64,000 nucleotides of DNA from Desarmillaria ectypa (taxonomy: Eukaryota; Basidiomycota; Agaricomycetes; Agaricales; Physalacriaceae), in NCBI GenBank assembly GCA_030407005.1, contig JAUDYN010000006.1, forward strand, positions 3,596,001-3,660,000, in the 5' to 3' direction. Of this stretch, positions 56,346 to 64,000 are shown piece by piece. The notes under the pieces are model-generated. The model saw only the letters and a list, made by a program, of their open reading frames with translations. It did not search any database and had not been told where the DNA came from. Both the position numbers and the translations under genes were made by a program. How positions within the stretch are numbered: the stretch's first letter is position 1; the number at the start of each line of letters is the position of its first letter.

Positions 56346-59300
56346 AGTGGATGGGGTACGTATCCGCCTTCTTCTCATATCTCGACTCTCTTATCCATTC
56401 TCAGTGTCAGATGCGAGAATGCAAGGAACCCTGTACTTCTCATCATCACGGTACCGAGAGCACCTCCACTATAGCGCTACTTCTAAGAGTTCTAAGAAAA
56501 AAGAAATGACAAATGATTTCACCTCGTATATCCTTCAGCGTCACCTTAGGCTGCGGCCGCATTTATTCTGAGCCAGAAGGTCTAAGTTGAATGTTCTGTA
56601 CCATAGCCGCAGAAATTTATACATAGGATTCTTAGCCTGATCATTACAACAACTTCCGTCTATGAAGTCGATTCATAGGGTCACGGCAGTGGAAGCAGTC
56701 GCGGTTGAAACATGATTCGCGGAAACCCAAGAATAGGGTTAGGAATTTTGCGATTACATCATCCTTGACCTTTCACGTGGCTTATTTGCCCTCGGTCTCC
56801 TTGCCCATCAACGTCGACGACCAGAAGCTAACGCGTCTCCATCGTATGCCTCTTCGATAATTTCTTCACCGCAAGAACCAGGTATCTTCGACTCTCAAGC
56901 CAACAGTACCCACAGTGAGCTGACAAGCCGAGGGAAGGACGAAGGACGTCTGGATATCATGCAAGAGTATGTCGCAATCCAATTTTTCTATTCACCTGTG
57001 AGGCTAAGTCGAAATGCAGTATCCAAATATGCAATGAAAATTGGATTTCATGACACAAATGAAAGCTTTCGAAAGATCATGGACATTATGGAAGGTGAAC
57101 TCGGATACGATTCCTTGGAAAGGCTGTAGTCGTCTCAATGGAGACCCAGGAAGTAACTGTAAAGGCGCTTCCAAAACCTCGACAAAGAAGAATACTTGCA
57201 CACGATAGATATCGTCCAATGCCTTTGACCGTACGACCTCCTTTTCCTGCAGTTCAACCTCGTATATATATGCCCCCTCAGCGAGCGCCGAACTACCATT
57301 TGCCTTCTCGCAATCCTTCTATTTCTACCTCGTCTCTCAGCAGATCGCTTTCGGTTTGGTGAATATGGAGGGCGCGAGGCTTTCGTGGCATGACTTTCTG
57401 ATATTTCTCGCAGAATGCTGCGTTTCCGGACAAGTGCCGTATTCCGACGTCTTACTAGTTTTTCATCCAAGTTCAGACGGAGCCTATTTTCAATTGCTTC
57501 AGAAGCAACCGTTGTCCAGGACGACATTCCACCAAACCTTCTATAAAACACGGTTCGACCCAGTCACGGGCTCCATACTAGATTGCGCGCGCACAGAATT
57601 AGTACATACATGTGAGTCGCCATATGTGCGCCTTTTTTGCCATAGTCAAACATTTTGCACCCTGTTACCAGGGTTTCTAAGGAATCGCGGGATTTATGAA
57701 TGGAATCCCTGTTGATATACTATCTTCACCTGCGCTTGATTGATGAACGGGGTACGACATTTACATCCGTTCTTATCTCTTCGATACTCACTGGCCCTGT
57801 CCTTAGGTTCAAACTGAAATACTCTTCTTGTTCTCAGCCAATCTCAAATTGGCTGGTTTGTTTGATTTGGTATACCCAAACAGTAGTGGATTCAAGGACG
57901 AGACCCAAATGAGTAAGCCTCGCTCTTCTGCGATGCATGATGGACCGATTCTTTTCTATTTTCATGTACATGCCAACAGTTTTCTTTCCTTCACCGCACA
58001 ACAAACGCCGTCGAAGTTGTCCAGCCTTCGGTGCGTGCTCACGTTAGGTTTTTATGACATCCTTCTTATCTCAACGTTTAGGTCGAAGGAAACGGAACAC
58101 TGTCATTTCGTGCCGCTTCGTTGGAGCTACTCTCTTATGTCATGAAAGTTTCGCCCCGAGGAGTAATACTCTTCTTTCCCTGTCCTCGAACCATGGCGGA
58201 ACATCCTTAATCTCGGAACTTTCTGGAGCAGTCTCGCTCCAGGCGTTTAAGCCTTAGTGAAGGTTTGTTACCCATTGCCAGGTATTGTTTGTGAATGTCA
58301 CGCTGACAATTTTTTTAGCCATCCCTAACGATGCACTCCTACCCGACACCTCTTTCTTTGGCGAGGTCTAAACGTTGAGAACAAGATATGAATACCCCAG
58401 CACTAGCGCCGGTGCTATCGCTGTCGATGATGTCTCGTCTTTGACGTTTGCGGCGTGTCAAAGAGACGAGGCCATGAAGGTTAAGGATGTCTGAGGTTAT
58501 GGCTTAACGCATTCTTCCCCCCAATTACCCCCCTGTGCGTCACAGCGAGTCTACTTTGTTTTGTAGACGATCCACATTTAAACTCCACCGCAACGTTGCT
58601 GGGGTGGGCCTTCATGTGTTGTTTATGGATATTATTTTCCCGTCAAGCTAGTGGGTCCAGTGCCGACGTTACCCGTGCGACGGAAGGGACGTTGTCAAGC
58701 GCCAGGCTAACGACCTTCGGATGATTTATAGTGCATACGCGGAGTTGAGCCATATGCATTAATCTCCCCGCCGCATGACCCAAAACACACTGGTCAAAAT
58801 GCAAATGCGGACAGTCATCGGCAACGATGAAGCGCAGCAGCGACCTTCGATTTCTGTCTATTTATCTGCTATCTATCACCTGCTCTTATCGCATCCTGAG
58901 ACGTCCCAGTATAGGAAATAATCGATCAATTCCGTTTATCGTCTGGCGTTCGACGACCCACGCAAGAGACCTTCGTGACGTGATAACGCAGAGATTTTGG
59001 GTCCAATTACTGTGGACAGATAGTAGAAGCTTTGTAAGGCAATTGCTATGTCGACGTCCCGCCACCCCTCATTTCGGGGAGCATAATGGCACAGCATGGA
59101 TTCGCGTCATTGCCGATCCATGCGGGCACTTAAGTCAACGGTGATCGGCGTTTGTGGATGATCTGAGGTCTCGAATTTAATTATCTCCAGGCAAAGGCGG
59201 TAACGGTAACGAGGACGTCGAATCGGACTCGGGAGTATGGACACCGCTCACTTTTGGTAGTAAACTGTTTTCTCATTTGCAAATGGTGCTAATACAAACT

Positions 59301-60028
59301 CGTGAAGTACTTCAGTTGCTTGCTTGCTAGAACGCGTCCATTGACCACTAATATGTGCAGCCTGTTCTATATACCGCTCGCGTTTGGAGAGGCCCCCCCT
59401 CAATGCAGGATGTATAAGCTCAATAAATGAGGGGGAAGTTTTGAGATGGACTTTCTGGCAGTGAGTCTAGGTAGCCCAAATGTACCACACCACACTGTAG
59501 AACCATAGCGACCCACGGTCGGAATGGCATATGCCGGATTCCAAACGTGTAAGGACATCTAATGACGCCGCACATCGGCTCAGCGTCTTTTCTTCGACCC
59601 AAGCAGCTGAACGCCTTGTCTATTGGTACCGATGTTTCGCTTGCTTGAGGGTATTCGTGGGATACTAAACGGCTTTTTTTTCTCTCAGAACTCTTCCCTG
59701 ACCTGTCAACATGCCGCTCAACTTCCGCGGGGAAGTTGAATGAGTCAGCGTGTAAAGATCCAAGCTAACAAATGGGTACAGATCCATGATTGATGATTAG
59801 TTATTCACCGCAATCTTTTCCGTGTTGCTGTCTGTCATTGTCAAGCAATCGGCCTTATTAAAGTTTGTCATCTATGTGCTTCCGAAACCTTCACATGTTC
59901 CATCAGCTTGTTCTGATTCCGGGATTCAAGGTATGAAAGTCCTCAGTACAAATTCGCAGGTATACACTCCGACTACTTGATCGTAACCTCTGCGTGCCTC
60001 TTGGGTCCGTTTTCTTGCAAGTAATATC
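56346..60028. other. Gene-poor region, possible relics
   Basis: A frame near 56755-56970 (LDLSRGLFALGLLAHQRRRP, then SYASSIISSPQEPG) resembles the cytoplasmic end of a 7TM protein like the one at 39.6 kb, but has no upstream helices. Frames at 57356-57715 and 58827-59144 are open without a domain. Nothing else is supported. Confidence 0.35.
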
Positions 60029-62213
60029 ATGCTGTCGGGAACATTGCTGGACTATGCTCTACTTGCCGTCGCTCTTTCCTTCTCGATAATTCTTTTCGCA
60101 CGCAGGCGTTCGCGTTTAACTTTACCTCCGGGACCCAAAGGACACTTTCTCATCGGAAATATGCTTGGTATGCCGCCGATTCCTTCAAGGGATACTCACT
60201 GACATTTCTCTCAGATATGCCGTCTGAAAACGACGCCGGGAAAGTTTATGCAAGGTGGGGGGAGATCTACGGTGGGTTCAATATTATTTTCTAACGGATC
60301 ATGATTTCATTCCCATCCTGATAGGTAGCGACATCGTATCTGCAACTATCTTCGGGATGACCATTGTCATAATAAACACATATGAGAAAGCGGTGGAAAT
60401 GCTCGACAGGAAGGGAAACATCTACTCCGACCGACCGCGTATACCCATGGCTGGAGAGCTGATGGGCTGCAAGCTCTCAATGGGAATAATGCCTTACGGA
60501 CGAAGGCTTCGGAGCTCCAGGAAGATGATGTATCAGGAGCTGGGAAGCAATCATGCCATAAGGGCCTTCTTCCCCCACGAAGAGAGGATGGCGCGGCGCT
60601 TCGCGAGACGCCTTCTGGAAGCGCCTACCCACTTCAGCGAACATATCACGCTGTAAGCTCCATGACACTGTTGTTCTTGACGTAGTCTAAGGAGGTCTGC
60701 CCTCTGCCTTTTCTTCGATAGCCACGCAGACGCCATTATTCTCAAGATTGCATATGGTCATGAAGCTATCTCGTTCAATGACGACTTCATCCAAAATGCT
60801 ACCCGTTCCATGGAAGAGATGGGCAGAGGATGCGAACCCTCGGAGTTTTTGGTCAATGCAATTCCAATGCGTACGCTTCTCGTGATGTCCTTCTCTTCCA
60901 AATTTCTAATTTAGAGGCTTCAGTCTCGTACGTGCCGTCATGGTTCCCAGGAGCTGGCTTCAAGAAACTGGCGGCCGAGTGGAGGAATCATTACAACGTT
61001 ATGGTTGATGCGCCGTTCAACCTTGTCAAGCAGCAGATAGTAACTATTTTGAATCACCCCCCCTTATCTTTCAGTGTTAATTGTTGCTAGGCTGCAGATG
61101 GATACGAGGAGTCGTTCGTATCCAAATGGCTACAAAACGGAATCTCACTCGAAGAGGAAGATTACTTGAAACACGCGTCAGGTGCAATGATCGGAGGTAC
61201 GCATAACTTCCTGCGGTTTCTTGCCCCCACCATGCGCTAACCTCAGCCATCCCTGACAGCTGGAGGAGAGACCGTAAACCTCTTCCATTGTCCATCCTAT
61301 GCGCTACTCAACCACCTCATTAGACCAGTATAGCGTTACACGTCTTCTTCTTAATGATGACGTTACATCCCGATATTCAGAAACAAGCACAGTCTGAATT
61401 GGACAGCGTAATTGGGCGCAACAGGTTGCCATCTTTCGAGGACAGGGCGCAGCTCCCTTACATTGATGCCATACGGAAAGAGATCCTTCGGACGCATCCT
61501 CCAGTTCCGCAGAGCAAGTTCCCTACCATTCTCTTGGTTTTTTAAAAATTTTATTTACATTGTTCATAAGGTCTCCCTCACTGCACTACGCAAGCCGATA
61601 TTCAAGATGGCTATTATATTCCGAAGCGATCTATGATCGTCGTCAATATATGGTGAGTCCTTTTCCGTTAGATCAGCTTGCATAATCGTACAATGATGTA
61701 TACCCCAGGAACATAACACATGATCCTACAATACACAAGCGCCCGCATGATTTCAATCCTTCCCGATTTTTGGGTCCGGAACCAGAGAGAAATCCTAGGG
61801 ACGTCATATTTGGGTTTGGTAGACGGTAAACGCGTCTGTTGTTCTATTCATTCAACGTTTCATTCATGGATCTCTCACAGAGTTTGTCCTGGTATGAGCT
61901 CTCGCTTGACCTCTTAGCGGTATCTAAAGGCAACCGCTTTGACAGGTCTCCGGCTAGCCGATGCCTCGCTCTTCATCACAATAGCAACGGTGTTGTCCCT
62001 GTTCAACATTACTCCCGTAACTGAAGACGGTAAGCCAATTTTGCCGACCTTCGAGGCCATTCCTGGGCCTGTCAGGTATGCTTAATTATTCGATCTTTTT
62101 GTCCTTTTCTGGAACTCATTTTTGGTAGCCGAATTAAACCTTTTCGATGCAGCATCGCTCCCAGAGACGGTGTCAGAAAGGCGGCTGCAGCCATTGCGTT
62201 GCCTGGGTGTTAA
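60029..62213 (+). CDS. Cytochrome P450 monooxygenase, microsomal
   Basis: Thirteen exons keep phase: 60029-60167, 60215-60271, 60325-60652, 60722-60870, 60924-61039, 61091-61196, 61260-61273, 61324-61513, 61571-61652, 61709-61825, 61881-61891, 61946-62075 and 62153-62213 (499 aa). N-terminal membrane anchor YALLAVALSFSIILFA, then the proline hinge LPPGPKG. I-helix AGGETT (about 299-304). ExxR in KEILR (Glu356, Arg359). FNPSRFL. Heme-binding FGFGRRVCPG with Cys435. All hallmark motifs are present. By family it uses NADPH via P450 reductase to hydroxylate a lipid, xenobiotic or secondary metabolite. Substrate unknown. Two microexons (14 and 11 nt) and one GC-AG intron (donor GCAAGT at 61514) make it easy to mispredict. 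No biosynthetic neighbours. Confidence 0.92.
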
Positions 62214-64000
62214 AGAAGCACTCATCAAAATGTTACTCGCACCGTCGACATCGCCCTTGCCACGATAACCCATTTATTCTCGGTCCCCTCTGCTGTACAT
62301 TTTGTCCGGACATATTGGAACGGTGCAGTTGTGGGGTTTGGCGCTCGGACTAAGCACAGGTTACAAATCGTTCGATGTCTAGGGATTGACACCACGATGA
62401 GCAAACCGCTTGTTCTGGGGTGATTTCGGTTGGTTTTCTTGGTGACTCGCATTTACTGTACAATTCACATTTCTGGACTACTATTATACGTATCATATAG
62501 TTACTACACCGTGTCTTGATGACCCGATGATGTACCAGGTATTTGTGGGACTTTCGTCTAAGAGGTTTTTTAAATTATATATATCTCGAATGGACTATCT
62601 TATTACTCGTCACGAAGGTGAATTTTCTTTATTCAAGGAAAATCACCATATGAAATATACTACTCCGAGGAGGTCTTTTGTCATGATCGAGATGGTCAAT
62701 GGGCCCTTGAAAGATGAGTTCTCCCATCATGCACGCAATCCCACATGCAGGGCAGAAAGAACGGCTCCTGTGGTCGTGTTCCAACAGTAAAGCGTGCTGC
62801 TTCAATTACAACTATCACCATCAGGTTGAAGTATGAGTATGTTCCGGCCCTACGTCCCAACACTTCTTGACGCAACATGTGGTGAAACAAGAGCTTTCAG
62901 TCACATATTGCTGCTACAATACTTCGTCCTAGCTGGTTTTCTTGTCGTCGACAGCATATATCCATAACAATTTTATCTGTCTTTACACGATTCCTCAAGA
63001 TCTGCAAGAAAGGGTCAGAATGATAGTTTCGTAACGGGGATCGCAGGACCTGAAAACACGTTGAGCGGAATAATCTAATTATGGGCAACGTACCTTTGCT
63101 GTAAAGGAGAATTGATACCGGCCTTTCCGTGTGACCTAATTGGTTTACTTGAGCATCAGCACGATGTGTTTCGTTGCACTGATGCAGCTCGAAATTAACC
63201 AGGGCTAACGTTTCAAGGTCGTTTTTGTCATGTGTAGAGTTCACTAAGCAAGACCGAGAGACCGGGTCGGTATCAATTCAGGTTGTGTCTTTGTTGCGTC
63301 TTGAACGTAATTTACCTGTGAGGTTTCTTTCAAGTGATAATTTTCATATGTATCCGAGAGCCATCGGGGAGCCGAGACTGAAGGTCGTGGAACTTCATCC
63401 CTGAAGGCAGGGGCCATTAGCTCAACAGTCGTATTCCACGATCTTGAGCTACAAAACAGTGGGCCAATACGCATTTTTAAAATATAATTTGACCGTTTTC
63501 TGTCCGAAATTGGAGCTCTTCGTATAGTGGATACTTTGAAAGTGCCTCACGTCCACATCGCATTTCTTGCCGCGAGGCTGTTATCTAGGCGTACAGCATT
63601 CATTGAAACCTTACTCGGGTCATCAGTTCTCAGGAAATAAAACGTACGTACCACTCTTAGCGACGCGACCATTTCGAGCCGTAGGCAACGATGGTTAGAT
63701 AAGAGGTCGAGGTCGCTTCAGGAATATCGAAGACAACGAAATGCGTCAGATCTGCAGGGCGTACGATGTCAATATATGAACTCGGTTGCAATGTGTACGA
63801 CTTGGCGTATGGTTTTCTCGAAACGCCGCTGACGCCGAGCTTTAGCCAGCAATAATGAGACACAACTAGCTCAAGAAATATCTTACCGTAACACACGCGA
63901 CTGCTCAATCAGGCTTCATATAAACGGAGGTCCGAGCATAGGTTCAGTTGCGCATGTCTCATCACATAGTAATCATTTCATTGATCGGTACCATCTGTAC
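62214..64000. other. No supported gene
   Basis: Frames at 62527-62790 (plus), 63244-62897 and 63908-63657 (minus) are open. None shows a recognisable domain or consistent splice sites. The last one (SGVSRKPYAKSYTLQPSSY) could be an exon of a gene running off the window. Confidence 0.45.

Noticed and set aside
57135..57551. 138-codon Arg-rich minus frame
   Set aside because: No domain, overlaps another open frame, composition looks random.
1..64000. CRISPR arrays, operons, prokaryotic promoters
   Set aside because: No spaced direct-repeat arrays; intron-rich genes show a eukaryotic genome.

Overview
The window is from a filamentous basidiomycete, most likely an Agaricomycete. Genes are split by many canonical 45-65 nt introns. 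The families fit as well: short NACHT NTPases with the mushroom-type N-terminal helical region, a seven-helix membrane protein, a GMC oxidoreductase, a P450, an omega-like GST, Ty3 chromoviruses, and an RNA-dependent RNA polymerase (RdRP). All assignments rest on reading motifs and splice sites by eye. No database search was run.

Layout. 1-9.2 kb: a NACHT (STAND/NLR-like) locus with two tandem genes and a relic, closed by a nested pair of solo LTRs. 11.2-13.4 kb: a 10-exon secreted GMC oxidoreductase. 14-41 kb: a transposon-packed segment built on a tandem duplication of a 7TM gene plus a small membrane-protein gene. Copy 1 (about 14.3-32 kb) is broken by a DNA element, a 13.3 kb Ty3 chromovirus that itself contains a Ty1/copia element, and a solo LTR, with a second copia element just downstream. 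Copy 2 (about 38.2-40.4 kb) is nearly intact and gives the empty sites. 42.3-55.1 kb: a gene-dense euchromatic block with mitochondrial ribosome recycling factor, the RdRP/helicase gene, a NadR-like P-loop ATPase, a dead AIF-like flavoprotein, a DUF952 protein and a GST. 56-60 kb: gene-poor, with a RecQ-like relic. 60.0-62.2 kb: an intact 13-exon P450. The rest is without recognisable genes.

The most interesting object is the minus-strand gene at 49681-43553. An eukaryotic RdRP (catalytic DLDGD) runs, in one phase-consistent 18-exon model of 1739 codons, into a complete UPF1/Hrr1/SAD-3-like SF1 helicase. In fission yeast and Neurospora, RdRP and this helicase type are separate partner proteins in RNA silencing. 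Here they look like one polypeptide, or at least lie 71 bp apart on one strand. The RdRP ATG is only 9 bp from the ATG of a divergent P-loop ATPase.

The second theme is genome defence written into the transposons. Three LTR pairs differ only by transitions, almost all at CpG. The premature stops in the copia elements, and most of those I checked in the chromovirus, are explained by CGA to TGA. The chromovirus reverse transcriptase has lost a catalytic Asp. CpG loss also extends into the duplicated host gene next to the transposons. This looks like methylation-driven decay or a RIP-like process acting on the cluster.
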